64,000 bases of DNA from Pyxidicoccus xibeiensis (GCF_024198175.1 NZ_JAJVKV010000009.1:364377-428376); one strand, 5' to 3'; counted from the stretch's first letter, positions 41,850 to 51,416 are shown. Numbers and translations: made by a program. Notes: generated from the letters alone by a model not told the origin.

Positions 41850-43217
41850 TCAGGCCCGCGGCTTCACCCGCACCGGCAGGCCGCCCTTGGGGATGAAGGT
41901 CAGCTTCGTCATCCACTTCACCGGCCCCCGGCCCGCGTACTCCACGTCCAGCTCGCGCAGCAGCATCGTCAGCGCGAGCACCGTGTCCACCATGGACATG
42001 TGCTGGCCCACGCAGATGCGCTGCCCCGCGCCGAACGGCACGTAGGCGCACTTGTGCATGCCGGACAGCCGCTCCGGCAGGAAGCGGTCCGGGTCGAACT
42101 GCTCCGCCGACGTCCAGTAGTCCGGGTGCCGGTGGATGGCGTACGGGAACATCAGGATGTGGGACTTCTTGGGGACCATGATGTCCCCCACCTGGATGGC
42201 CTCCTTCGCCTCGCGCAAGATGGCGAAGGCGGGCGGGCACAGCCGGTTGACCTCCTGCACCACCCGGGCCGTGTAGGGCAGCTTCGGCACGTCCTCCAGC
42301 GTCGGCTCCGCGTTGCCCACCGCCCCGCGCAGCTCGTCTCGGATGTTGCGCACCACGTCCGGGTACTGGGTGCAGGCGTGGACGGCCCACGTCACGGACG
42401 TGGCAATCATCTCGAAGCTGGCGCCGAACAGGTTGACGATTTCATCCCGCACCTGCACGTCGTCCATGTTCTCCCCGGACTCGCGCGCCCGCGCCTCCAC
42501 CAGCATGGACAGCAGGGTGATGTCCCCCTCCTGCGTCCCCCGCATGCGCCGGTTCGCCAGCCGCCCGTAGATCCACTCGTTGACCTGCGCCACGGAGGCA
42601 TCCACGCGCCGGCCCAGGGGGTTGAGCCGGGGGACCAGGGCATACACCAGCTGGTGCCACGGCGAGGGCCGCTTCCCGAAGACCTCGATGGCCCGCATGA
42701 TGCCCAGGAACTGCTCCTCGGACGGCTGCTCGTCGAAGCAGGTGCGCCACATCACCCCGAACATCATCCGCGCGGCCTCGTGATACATGTCGAACGTCTC
42801 ACCCCGCGCGCCCATCCCCCTCCAGCGCTCCACGGCCTTGCGCATCTCGTCGGTGAAGATGCCCGCCCACAGCTTCACCTTCTCCTTGTGGAAGAGCGGC
42901 TGCACCATGTGCCGCTGGCGCTTCCAGAAGTCGCCCCGGCTCACCGTCAGCCCGTTGCCGTTGAAGGGGTTGACGATGCGCGGCTTGGGGAAGGCCGCCG
43001 GCTCGTCGATGAGCACCCGCTTCACGTCCACGGGGTTGCGCAGGAAGGTGAGCGGCGAGCCATAGACGGGGAACACCACCGAGTCGCCGTACTCCGCATG
43101 GAGGCGGTTGGCGAGGGCCAGCGGCTCTTCAATCATCGGGAAGAAGAGGCCGAGCTTGGGCAGTCCCCGAGGCCCCGCAACCGGGCGCAGGGGGGGAGTC
43201 GTCACTGGGGTGTCCAT
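41850..43217 (-). CDS. Cytochrome P450
   Basis: 455 residues. The heme loop FGAGQRICVG gives Cys402 as the thiolate ligand; the K-helix ExxR is E322-V-N-R325 and the meander motif is FDPDRFLPERL. The I helix reads FGASFEMIATS at 264-274: the usual acid-alcohol pair (A-G-x-D/E-T) is replaced by A-S-F-E-M, so the conserved Thr is Met270. No signal anchor, so soluble. Known: P450s activate O2 for hydroxylation; loss of the Thr occurs in some atypical P450s. No ferredoxin gene is nearby. Confidence 0.92.
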   Translation of the reverse strand: MDTPVTTPPLRPVAGPRGLPKLGLFFPMIEEPLALANRLHAEYGDSVVFPVYGSPLTFLRNPVDVKRVLIDEPAAFPKPRIVNPFNGNGLTVSRGDFWKRQRHMVQPLFHKEKVKLWAGIFTDEMRKAVERWRGMGARGETFDMYHEAARMMFGVMWRTCFDEQPSEEQFLGIMRAIEVFGKRPSPWHQLVYALVPRLNPLGRRVDASVAQVNEWIYGRLANRRMRGTQEGDITLLSMLVEARARESGENMDDVQVRDEIVNLFGASFEMIATSVTWAVHACTQYPDVVRNIRDELRGAVGNAEPTLEDVPKLPYTARVVQEVNRLCPPAFAILREAKEAIQVGDIMVPKKSHILMFPYAIHRHPDYWTSAEQFDPDRFLPERLSGMHKCAYVPFGAGQRICVGQHMSMVDTVLALTMLLRELDVEYAGRGPVKWMTKLTFIPKGGLPVRVKPRA

Positions 43218-43323
43218 TCGCGGATTTCCTCCCGCGGCGCCTCGCAGGTCAAGGACGCAGGGGCGGTATCAACGCGGTATAGGAGACGTTCGGCCCGGGA
43301 ACGGTTGCGGCGGGGGCGTGGGG

Positions 43324-46300
43324 ATGACTACAGCGGGTGCCACCATGGCTCTGCCTCCCCTGCGTCCCATCCAGAAGGTGTTGTGCGCCAACCGCGGTGA
43401 GATCGCCATCCGCGTCTTCCGTGCCTGCAACGAGCTGGGCATCCGCACCGTCGCCATCTACAGCGACGAGGACCGCACCCACGAGCACCGGCACAAGGCG
43501 GACGAGGCGTACCTCGTGGGACGCGGCAAGCGCCCGGTGGAGGCCTACCTGGGCATCGACGAAATCCTCGACGTGGCCGAGCGGGCCGGGGTGGACGCCA
43601 TCCACCCCGGGTATGGCTTCCTGTCGGAGAACGCCGACTTCGCCGAGGCGTGCGAGCGCCGGGGCATCCGCTTCATCGGCCCGCGCTCCGCGGTGGTGCG
43701 GACCATGGGGGACAAGGTGGCGGCCAAGCACCTGGCCCAGGAGGTGGGCGTGCCGGTGGTGCCCGGCATCACCCTGGAGGGCGACGACGCCCGGGTGGTG
43801 GAGCAGGCGCGGGCCTTCTTCGTCCAGCACGGCGGCCCCATCCTGGTGAAGGCGGCGCACGGCGGCGGCGGCCGGGGCATGCGCGTGGTGCGCGAGGAGA
43901 AGGACCTGGAGTCCGCGCTGGCCTCCGCGCGCTCGGAGGCGAAGAGCGCCTTCGGCTCGGCGGCGGTGTTCCTGGAGCGCTTCCTGGAGAAGGTGCGCCA
44001 CATCGAGGTGCAGCTCCTGGGCGACCTGCACGGCAACCTGGTGCACCTGCACGAGCGGGACTGCTCGGTGCAGCGCCGCCACCAGAAGGTCATCGAGATT
44101 GCCCCTGCCCCCAACCTGGCCCAGCCGCTGCGGGCCGCCATCTGCGACGCGGCGGTGCGGCTGGCACGCGCGGCGGGCTACTCCAGCGCGGGCACGGCGG
44201 AGTTCCTCGTCACCGGCGATACGTTCTACTTCATCGAGTGCAACGCGCGGCTCCAGGTGGAGCACACCGTCACCGAGCAGGTGACAGGCGTGGACCTGGT
44301 GCAGAGCCAGATTCGCATCGCGGAGGGGCACCGGCTGGACTCGCCCGCGGTGGGCATCCCCTCGCAGGAGGCCATCGTCCCCCGTGGCTACGCGGTGCAG
44401 CTGCGCGTCACCACCGAGGACCCGGCCAACAACTTCATGCCGGACGCGGGCGTCATCACCGCCTGGCGCGCGGCCCACGGCTTTGGCATCCGGCTGGACG
44501 GCTCGAACGGCTACAGCCAGGCGCACATCTCGCCGTACTACGACTCCATGCTGGTGAAGGTCATCGCGTACGCGCCCACGTTCGAGGGCGCGGTGATGAA
44601 GGGCCAGCGCGCGCTGCGCGAGTTCCGCATCCGCGGCGTGAAGACCAACCTGCCCTTCCTGGAGAACGTGCTGAACCACCCGGCCTTCCAGCAGGGCCAG
44701 ACGTACACGCGCTTCATCGACGAGACGCCGGAGCTGTTCCAGTTCGAGCCCCGCCGGGATCGCGCCAGCAAGCTGATGAACTACCTGGGCGACGTCATCG
44801 TCAACGGGCACCCCACCATCAAGAAGCCCCAGCGGCTCAAGCCCACCCAGTTCATGGAGCCCCGCCTGCCGGTGACGCCGCCCGGCCCGGCGCCGCGCGG
44901 CACCGCGCAGATCCTCGCGGAGAAGGGGCCCAGGGGCCTGGCGGAGTGGGTGCTGGCACAGAAGCGCGTGCTGCTCACCGACACCACGATGCGGGACGCG
45001 CACCAGTCGCTGCTGGCCACGCGCATGCGCACGCGGGACGTGCTGCGCGTGGCGCCGGCCACCGCGCGCCTGGCGTCGGACCTGTTCAGCCTCGAGTGCT
45101 GGGGCGGCGCGACGTTCGACACCGCGTACCGCTTCCTCAACGAGGACCCGTGGGCGCGCCTGCGCTCGCTGAAGGCCGCCGCGCCGAACCTCCTGCTGCA
45201 GATGCTGCTGCGCGGCGCCAACGCGGTGGGCTACACCAGCTATCCGAACAACGTGGTGGAGGCCTTCATCGACGAGGCGGCCGAGGCGGGCGTGGACGTC
45301 TTCCGCATCTTCGACAGCCTCAACGACCTGGGCAGCATGGAGGTGTCCATCCAGCGCGTGCTCAAGACGGGCAAGGTGGCGGAGGTGGCCATCTGCTACA
45401 CGGGCGACGTCGCCAACCCCAAGCGCAAGAAGTACACGCTGGACTACTACGCGGACCTGGCGCGGCGGATCGAAGACTCTGGCGCGCACTTCCTGTGCAT
45501 CAAGGACATGGCGGGCCTGCTGCGCCCGCGCGCCGCGGCCATGCTGATGGAGCGGCTGCGCGAGGTGACGCGCCTGCCCATCCACCTGCACATGCACGAC
45601 ACGGCGGGCAACGGCATCGCCAGCTACCTGGAGGCCATCGAGCACGGGGTGCACATCGTCGACGTGGCGCTGGGCAGCATGGCCGGCCTCACCAGCCAGC
45701 CCAGCCTCAACGCCCTGGTGAGCGCCCTGCGCGGCCACCCGCGCGAGACGGGCCTGGCGAACGCACGGCTGCAGCCCCTGGCGAACTACTGGGAGGACGT
45801 GCGCGAGTACTACGCCCCCTTCGAGAGCGGCCTCAAGAGCACGACGAGCGAGGTGTACTACCACGAGATTCCGGGCGGTCAGTACTCCAACCTCCGGCCC
45901 CAGGTAGCGGAGATGGGGCTGCTGGGCCGGTGGAACGACGTGAAGGACGCCTTCGCGCTGGTGAATGTGCTGGTGGGCGACATCCCGAAGGTGACGCCCT
46001 CGTCGAAGATGGTGGGTGACTTCGCCATCTTCCTGCTCAAGAACGACCTGACGGTGCGGGCGAGCACGCTGGCGGAGGCGGCGGAGCTGACGCGGGCGAA
46101 GCTGATTGAAGAGGCGCCCCGGCTGGACTTCCCCTCCAGCGTGGTGGGCTACTTCCGGGGTGAGCTGGGTCAGCCGCCCAACGGCTTCCCGGAGGACCTG
46201 CGGGCCGCGGTGCTCAAGGGCCTGCCGCGCGTGGAGGGGCGGCCCTCGGCGAGCATGCCGCCGCTGGACCTGGACGGGCTGCAGCGCGACCTGTCCCAGA

Positions 46301-46848
46301 AGGCGGGCCACCCGCTCACGCGCGTGGACGCCATCTCCGCCGCGCTCTACCCGCGCGTCATGGCGGGCTACCTGGATGACCAGGCGCGCTACGAGGACGT
46401 GTCCATCCTCGACACGCCCAACTACTTCTACGGCATGGAGGTGGGCCAGGAGATCTGGGTCGACCTGGAGCCGGGCAAGACGCTGGTCATCAGCCTGTCG
46501 GCGGTGGGCGAGCCCGACGAGGACGGCTGCCGCACGGTGTACTTCGCGCTGAACGGCCACAACCGCACGGTGCTGGTGAGGGACCGCAGCCTCGCGGCGA
46601 AGGTAGAGGCGCGCCGGCAGGCGGACCGCGGCAACCCGAACCACGTGGCGGCGAGCATGCCGGGCACCGTCATCGCGCTGCACGTCAAGGCAGGGGCGCG
46701 CGTGGAGGCCGGGGCGCCGCTCGTCACGCTGGAGGCGATGAAGATGGAGACGGTGGTGCGCGCGCCGCGCGCGGGCACCGTGGCGGAGGTCGTCCCCCTG
46801 CTCAAGGGGGCCGTGCAGGGCGGAGACCTGCTGGCGGTGCTCCAGTAG
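43324..46848 (+). CDS. pyc: Pyruvate carboxylase
   Basis: 1174 residues from ATG 43324 (ATG 43345 possible). Order: biotin carboxylase (residues about 10-465; ATP-grasp GGGGRGMRVV, ECNARLQVEHTVTEQVTG), carboxyltransferase (about 550-850; DTTMRDAHQSLLATRMRT, biotin-pocket and metal residues including HMHDTAGNG), and a C-terminal biotinyl domain with EAMKMET near 1145. Known: converts pyruvate and bicarbonate to oxaloacetate with ATP, anaplerotic and central to growth on amino acids, the myxobacterial diet. Length matches full single-chain enzymes. A strong hairpin follows 14 bp after the stop. Confidence 0.97.
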   Translation: MTTAGATMALPPLRPIQKVLCANRGEIAIRVFRACNELGIRTVAIYSDEDRTHEHRHKADEAYLVGRGKRPVEAYLGIDEILDVAERAGVDAIHPGYGFLSENADFAEACERRGIRFIGPRSAVVRTMGDKVAAKHLAQEVGVPVVPGITLEGDDARVVEQARAFFVQHGGPILVKAAHGGGGRGMRVVREEKDLESALASARSEAKSAFGSAAVFLERFLEKVRHIEVQLLGDLHGNLVHLHERDCSVQRRHQKVIEIAPAPNLAQPLRAAICDAAVRLARAAGYSSAGTAEFLVTGDTFYFIECNARLQVEHTVTEQVTGVDLVQSQIRIAEGHRLDSPAVGIPSQEAIVPRGYAVQLRVTTEDPANNFMPDAGVITAWRAAHGFGIRLDGSNGYSQAHISPYYDSMLVKVIAYAPTFEGAVMKGQRALREFRIRGVKTNLPFLENVLNHPAFQQGQTYTRFIDETPELFQFEPRRDRASKLMNYLGDVIVNGHPTIKKPQRLKPTQFMEPRLPVTPPGPAPRGTAQILAEKGPRGLAEWVLAQKRVLLTDTTMRDAHQSLLATRMRTRDVLRVAPATARLASDLFSLECWGGATFDTAYRFLNEDPWARLRSLKAAAPNLLLQMLLRGANAVGYTSYPNNVVEAFIDEAAEAGVDVFRIFDSLNDLGSMEVSIQRVLKTGKVAEVAICYTGDVANPKRKKYTLDYYADLARRIEDSGAHFLCIKDMAGLLRPRAAAMLMERLREVTRLPIHLHMHDTAGNGIASYLEAIEHGVHIVDVALGSMAGLTSQPSLNALVSALRGHPRETGLANARLQPLANYWEDVREYYAPFESGLKSTTSEVYYHEIPGGQYSNLRPQVAEMGLLGRWNDVKDAFALVNVLVGDIPKVTPSSKMVGDFAIFLLKNDLTVRASTLAEAAELTRAKLIEEAPRLDFPSSVVGYFRGELGQPPNGFPEDLRAAVLKGLPRVEGRPSASMPPLDLDGLQRDLSQKAGHPLTRVDAISAALYPRVMAGYLDDQARYEDVSILDTPNYFYGMEVGQEIWVDLEPGKTLVISLSAVGEPDEDGCRTVYFALNGHNRTVLVRDRSLAAKVEARRQADRGNPNHVAASMPGTVIALHVKAGARVEAGAPLVTLEAMKMETVVRAPRAGTVAEVVPLLKGAVQGGDLLAVLQ

Positions 46849-46862
46849 CCGCCGGCCCGGGC

Positions 46863-46888
46863 GGGCCCTGCTTGCGCGTGCAGGGCCC
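46863..46888. terminator. Hairpin terminator after pyruvate carboxylase
   Basis: GGGCCCTGC (46863-46871) pairs perfectly with GCAGGGCCC (46880-46888) around an 8-nt loop, 15 nt after the stop. No T-run follows. It lies between convergent genes and could serve both. Confidence 0.6.
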
Positions 46889-46970
46889 TCGTCTGACGCC
46901 CGGCTGGCATCGGCTGCTGGGGGCGGGACGCTCCCGCGGCGCGGCCCGGCGGCCTCACACGGCGCCGTCG

Positions 46971-48386
46971 TCAGTAGAAGATGAGCTCGGGCTGCGCGGT
47001 GACGGTGGTGGAGAAGTCGCCCGTGTTGCCCGGCTCGGCGGCGCCGCCGGCGACCGTGGACTTCGTGCCATCCCCCCCATCGCCGCCCGAGGCGCCGCCT
47101 CCACCGCCCACCGCCACGAGGGTCGTCGGCGAGCCCGAGACGCCGGCGTTCCCCGCGGTGCCGCCGGTGACGACGATGTTGCTGGCATTGGCGATGGAGG
47201 GGGCACTGGCCGTGAGGAACTGGACGATGCCTCCGCCGCCCCCGCCACCTCCGCCATAGATCTGCCCCGCTGCCCCCGCGATGCCGTTGGCCCCATTGCC
47301 TCCGTTGGCGCGGATGAAGCCGTTGGCGCCCAGGGTGATGGTGCCTCGGGAGACGAGGGTGACGACGCCGCCGCCTCCACCTCCGCCTCCGGCCAGGGGC
47401 TGCCCGCCCGTGAGCTGCGCGTTGCGGCCCATGGTTTCGATGGTGCCATTGATGATGATGTTGCCCCGGGCCGCCAGGATGAGCCGGCCTCCGGCCTCCC
47501 CCCCGGTGGCCGCGGTGGTATTGCCGTGCTTCGGGCGGAAGCCACCGCCGGCGCCGCGCAGGTCGAAGCGGGTGAGCAGCGCGGAGCGCCCCAGGTCCAG
47601 GCCCCGGCCGCCCTGGTAATCCTCCGCGGCGGAGGTGGCGATGCCCCGGTCCGGCGAGTTGACGGACTGGACCTGCGGCTCCGGGTTGACGGCGATGACG
47701 CCCGTCGGCCCGACGATGATGTCGCCGGTGGCGCGAATCGTGGTGCCGCTCGCCAGGATGAGGGTGCCGTCGATGCGCACGTTGCGGAACATCAGGTTGG
47801 CGCCATTCGCCAGGCTGCCGTAGCCGATGGCGAGGTTGCGCAGGGGCGAGGTGCTGAAGTGGGTGAAGTCCCCCGCGGAGCCGTCCCCGTACAGCGCGAG
47901 CGCTCCGGGCTCCCCCTGTGGACCGGTGTCACCCGCGGGGCCCTGCGAGCCCTGAGCTCCGGGAGCCCCAGGCGCCCCGGGAGCCCCAGGCGCCCCGGGA
48001 GCCCCAGGCGCCCCGTTCGCGCCATTGCACAGGTACCGCGTGGACGCCGCATCCGCCTCCCCTTCGTCCACCGCCCCGTTGGCGTTGCGGTCGACCGCGG
48101 CCTGGAGCAGCAGTCCTCCGTGCGGACAGTTCGTGCCCGGGGGCTCGGCCACGGTGAGCATCAGCGCGCCGGGCCCCTGCGGCCCCGCTGCGCCCATCTC
48201 TCCCGGAGGGCCCCGGGGCCCCGTCTCTCCGGCGGGCCCCTGAAGCCCCTGTGGCCCTTGAGGACCTTCGGGCCCCTCGGAGCCCCCCGCCGAGCCCTTG
48301 CAGGCAGCCAATCCCAGGAGCCCCGCGGTGAGCGACGCTCGCAGCATGCGGGTTCCGGAAACACTTGACGGTGGGTGGACGCGCAT
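46971..48386 (-). CDS. Collagen-like (GXY-repeat) lipoprotein with Gly-rich C-terminal region
   Basis: 471 residues from ATG 48386, chosen because GGAG lies 5 nt upstream (ATG 48347 is the alternative). A lipoprotein signal ends LLGLAAC. Two Gly-X-Y collagen-like stretches (GPEGPQGPQGLQGPAGETG type; GAPGAPGAPGA type) flank a DRNANGAVDEGE loop that reads as an EF-hand-like calcium site. The C-terminal 270 residues are beta-rich with poly-Gly runs (AGGGGGGGG), like right-handed helix or adhesin-type domains. Known: bacterial collagen-like proteins form triple-helical stalks. Likely outer-membrane surface. Confidence 0.87.
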   Translation of the reverse strand: MRVHPPSSVSGTRMLRASLTAGLLGLAACKGSAGGSEGPEGPQGPQGLQGPAGETGPRGPPGEMGAAGPQGPGALMLTVAEPPGTNCPHGGLLLQAAVDRNANGAVDEGEADAASTRYLCNGANGAPGAPGAPGAPGAPGAPGAQGSQGPAGDTGPQGEPGALALYGDGSAGDFTHFSTSPLRNLAIGYGSLANGANLMFRNVRIDGTLILASGTTIRATGDIIVGPTGVIAVNPEPQVQSVNSPDRGIATSAAEDYQGGRGLDLGRSALLTRFDLRGAGGGFRPKHGNTTAATGGEAGGRLILAARGNIIINGTIETMGRNAQLTGGQPLAGGGGGGGGVVTLVSRGTITLGANGFIRANGGNGANGIAGAAGQIYGGGGGGGGGIVQFLTASAPSIANASNIVVTGGTAGNAGVSGSPTTLVAVGGGGGASGGDGGDGTKSTVAGGAAEPGNTGDFSTTVTAQPELIFY

Positions 48387-48527
48387 CTCGACTCCCAAGG
48401 GAAGCAGCGCGGCCGGAAGCATCCCGAGCCTGTGAAAGCCGCACGGGGTGCGAGGCCACGCACGTGGACGAAGACGACAGCGGCGCATTGTGGCCCGGTT
48501 CACTGGCGGTGTGCCAGCCGGAGCAGC

Positions 48528-50111
48528 TCAAAGCGCGACGTGAAGCGCGGCGCGAAGCTGGACGGAGGGCTGGAGCTCGGCCTTCCCGTCGTAGCGTGGC
48601 GCGTGTGTGACGCCCGCGGCGCCCTCCACTCCGAGCTGGAGTCTCTCAGCCAGCGGGTAGGTCGCCGCGACGAAAGGGCCCAGGCCTGGGATGATGCCCC
48701 AGCGCCCCGCCTCTCCGACACCGAAGATTCGGCCCGCCTGCTCCTCGTCCACGCGGCGCAGGGACTGCCACACCCACGTCGCCCGCGCCTCGGCGCCCAC
48801 GGTCAGCTCCACCGGCCCCGCGGGGAGCAGCAGCCCTCCACCGAGCGCGACCTGCAGCTCCGTCTGGGACAGGGTGAAGGACTCGCGCTCCATGCCGGCG
48901 CGCGTCAGCCCCAGCCGGGCGCGCGCCACGCTCCGAGACCACCGGTGCCGCAGGCCCACCTCACCGAAGTGCGCTGCGCCCAGGCCCTGCAGCGAGCCGG
49001 AGGACACGGCGTAACCCACACTCGCCTCCCACGGACGCAGCGCGAGCGGTGTGCCGCCCCTCCACCGGGCGCGCTGGAGGGGCACGCGCAGGAAGTCGGA
49101 GCGCGTCAGCACCCGCTCCGCCCGCCAGCCGAGCTGCACGTCCACCGCTTCCGCGAACGTGCCCTCCGGGCGAACCACCCGGTAGCGGCCGGGTCGCACC
49201 GCCAGCCGGGTGGAGCTGCCCCGGGCCTTGTGAAGCTCCGCCACCAGTTCCTGCTGGTGGTCCGCCACCCAGAGGTGCCCCTCCACGTCCTCTCCGAGTA
49301 CGAGGCTTGCGCCCATTCCCGCCGGCCGTGCCAGCACCCACTCGCCCCAGCCGCTCAGGCGGATGTCGAAGCTCGGGTGTTGCGCTCCGGCGCCCGACAG
49401 CGCGGAGCTGGCGAGCGTGTGCCGCCAGGCATGTGTGTACAGCTCCGCGAGGGTGACGGCGCCGTCGTCGTCAGCGTCCGCGAGCCCGCGCAGGCCCGCC
49501 AGCACATGGTGGGTGAAGAGCGCGCCGCGCAGGGAGGCCCACTCCTGGGCGGGCTCCCCTTCCGACGAGGCCATCAGCCACACCGTGCCCTCCACCTCGG
49601 ACGGAGCCTCCAGCCGGACGGGCACCTCGGCGGTGCTCGGCGTGCCGCCCTTCGCCCGGGCGACGGCGGGCGTCCGGCACGCGTCGACGAGGGCGAGCCT
49701 CAGGGTGGCCGGCATGTCCGCGAGCAGTCGCCTCAGCTCGGCCAGGGGCAGCCGCGTCCCCGCCAGGTGGAGCGACTCCGCGTCCGCGTGGGCGGAGACA
49801 TAGAACACCAGTGCCCCTGGCCCCTGGCGCCGGGCCCGGGCCAGCAGCTCGCGCGCACGGGCCAGCGCGAGCCGGACGCCGTCCGCGCCGCCCTCCGTCA
49901 CCAGGAAGGCATGCTCGGGGGCCACGCTCCCCGCGTGCAGGAGCAGCTGGTGGAAGCGTCTCGCGTCCGCCTCCGCGTAGTCCAGCGGGGCCTCGCCGCG
50001 CAGCCCGTCGTCGCTGCCCACCACGACTGCCACCCGCAGCTCCTCCGGCGCGGCGTTCGCGGCCGACGCGCCGAAGCACAGCCACACGCCCAGCAGTGCG
50101 CCCCACCTCAC
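48528..50111 (-). CDS. Caspase-like (peptidase C14) protein with predicted beta-barrel C-terminus
   Basis: 527 residues with a Sec signal (residues 1-21). Residues 22-255 are a caspase fold: LRVAVVVGSDDGL at the first strand, ALVFYVSAHAD with catalytic His108, LRLALVDACRTP with catalytic Cys145, and a later DADDDGAVTLAEL EF-hand-like loop. The usual GHG and DxCxSG contexts are weakened to SAHAD and DACRTP. Residues about 340-527 alternate as amphipathic strands ending RAALHVAL, a probable outer-membrane beta-barrel. It is the third gene of an operon after an ECF sigma and an anti-sigma, with a 4-bp overlap. Possibly cell-envelope stress or death linked (inference). Confidence 0.85.
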   Translation of the reverse strand: MRWGALLGVWLCFGASAANAAPEELRVAVVVGSDDGLRGEAPLDYAEADARRFHQLLLHAGSVAPEHAFLVTEGGADGVRLALARARELLARARRQGPGALVFYVSAHADAESLHLAGTRLPLAELRRLLADMPATLRLALVDACRTPAVARAKGGTPSTAEVPVRLEAPSEVEGTVWLMASSEGEPAQEWASLRGALFTHHVLAGLRGLADADDDGAVTLAELYTHAWRHTLASSALSGAGAQHPSFDIRLSGWGEWVLARPAGMGASLVLGEDVEGHLWVADHQQELVAELHKARGSSTRLAVRPGRYRVVRPEGTFAEAVDVQLGWRAERVLTRSDFLRVPLQRARWRGGTPLALRPWEASVGYAVSSGSLQGLGAAHFGEVGLRHRWSRSVARARLGLTRAGMERESFTLSQTELQVALGGGLLLPAGPVELTVGAEARATWVWQSLRRVDEEQAGRIFGVGEAGRWGIIPGLGPFVAATYPLAERLQLGVEGAAGVTHAPRYDGKAELQPSVQLRAALHVAL

Positions 50112-50911
50112 CGCGCGGCCTTCCGGTGCACGTGTGATGCGGACTGCCCCGGCAGCTCGGGAGGCTCGAAGCCCAGCCCCCCTGCCTGCTCGAAAGCACG
50201 CCGCAGTGCCAGCTCGACCTCGCGCGCCTCCAGCGGCTCCCGGCTGAAGAACAGGGTGATGCGCTCCTCGCCCGTCCAGTCATCCAGCGTGACGCTTCCC
50301 GGAAGCACCTGCGCTCCCGCGTGCACGGACACGCTGCGCCCACCGCTCGCGGGGAAGTACGTCGAGATCAGCCCTGCTTCGTCGATGTTGGCGATGAAGA
50401 CATGGCCCGCCTCGGGCGCGAACACGCGGAAGCGCAGCACATCCCCGGGCCGGAGCACCTCGCCAGGACTGAAGGGCGCGGCGGGCTGCCCCTCCCGGCT
50501 GACGAGCACCTCCAGCCGCACCGGAGTCCCACCCTTGAAGGTGACATCGGGCCTGCCCCCGCGCTCCGACCTGAGTCCCGGAGTCAGCAGCACCAGCGCC
50601 ACCGCCGCGGCCACCGCCACGGGGAGCGCGCCGAACAGCCAGAGCCGATACCGCTCCCACACCGAAGGACGCCGCGCCGACTCCAGCACCCGCGCCGAGA
50701 ATGCCCGCGCCGGCCGCGCCTGGAGGAACCGGGCCCGCTCCTCGCGCAGCGTCGCCACCCGCGCCTGGCAGGCCTCGCAGCCGCGCACGTGGGCGTCCAC
50801 GTCCGGCGCGCTCGAGCTCCCGTCAGCCGGAGCGAAGGCCAGCAGCTCCAGCGCCTGGGACGCGGGGTGCCCCGCCTCTCGCGAGGCGCGCAGGGACTCG
50901 AAGTCGTTCAT
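50108..50911 (-). CDS. Anti-sigma factor-like membrane protein (zf-HC2 plus DUF4384-like domain)
   Basis: 267 residues. Residues about 40-53 hold H-x3-C-x2-C (HVRGCEACQ), the zinc-binding anti-sigma motif. A TM follows at about 90-113 (LWLFGALPVAVAAAVALVLL), so the C-terminal 150 residues are periplasmic. They read VRLEVLVSREGQPAAPFSPGEVLRPGDVLRFRVFAPEAGHVFIANID, the DUF4384 pattern. It overlaps the sigma gene (50908-50911) and the caspase-like gene (50108-50111) by 4 bp each, so the three are coupled. Confidence 0.87.
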   Translation of the reverse strand: MNDFESLRASREAGHPASQALELLAFAPADGSSSAPDVDAHVRGCEACQARVATLREERARFLQARPARAFSARVLESARRPSVWERYRLWLFGALPVAVAAAVALVLLTPGLRSERGGRPDVTFKGGTPVRLEVLVSREGQPAAPFSPGEVLRPGDVLRFRVFAPEAGHVFIANIDEAGLISTYFPASGGRSVSVHAGAQVLPGSVTLDDWTGEERITLFFSREPLEAREVELALRRAFEQAGGLGFEPPELPGQSASHVHRKAAR

Positions 50912-51408
50912 CCCGTGCCTCGCTTTCTCCGGCCACCCGTCAGCAGCTGGAGCCCCACGGCCTTGAACCGGGCCAGCCGCTCCTTCACCGTCTTGCGTGA
51001 GCAGCCGAGGCTCTCCGCCACCTCGTCCTGCGTCAGCTCATCCAGATAGTAGAGCACCGCCGCGTCCCGCACGGGGTCCTTGCACGCGGCCAGCACCTGC
51101 CCGAACAGGTGCAGCTGTTCGGAGGAGCCGGGCGCCACGGGTTCCTCGAGGACCGGCGCACGGGCCTCGTCGGTGGAGACCTGGCGCGCGCGCCGGCGCA
51201 GCAGGTCCACGCAGTGCCGGTCCGCGATGCGGCACAGCCACGGCAGCGGCTCCTCGCCCTGGAGTGTGTGGGCGTAGCGCCAGGCACGCAGGAAGACCTC
51301 GTGCAGCGCATCGTCCGCCTCGGCCTCGGACTGGAGGAGGCGGACGCAGCGGCGGTGCACGGCGTAGCCGTACAGCGCGTACCACTGCTCCAGCGTCGCC
51401 GCTTCCAT
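50908..51408 (-). CDS. ECF-type RNA polymerase sigma factor
   Basis: 166 residues. Region 2 is YGYAVHRRCVRLLQSEAEADDALHEVFLRAWRY (sigma2 helices), region 4 ends with DELTQDEVAESLGCSRKTVKERLARFK, an HTH. The linker is short, as in group IV sigma factors. Coupled by overlap to the zinc-finger anti-sigma downstream, so it is presumably released by an envelope signal and transcribes this operon among others. An ECF-type promoter upstream could not be picked by eye. Confidence 0.93.
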   Translation of the reverse strand: MEAATLEQWYALYGYAVHRRCVRLLQSEAEADDALHEVFLRAWRYAHTLQGEEPLPWLCRIADRHCVDLLRRRARQVSTDEARAPVLEEPVAPGSSEQLHLFGQVLAACKDPVRDAAVLYYLDELTQDEVAESLGCSRKTVKERLARFKAVGLQLLTGGRRKRGTG

Positions 51409-51416
51409 TCACCTGC

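Noticed and set aside
43249..46683. 1144-codon open frame antisense to pyruvate carboxylase
   Set aside because: A GC-rich gene with few A/T third positions leaves the complement free of stops; the plus strand matches pyruvate carboxylase throughout.
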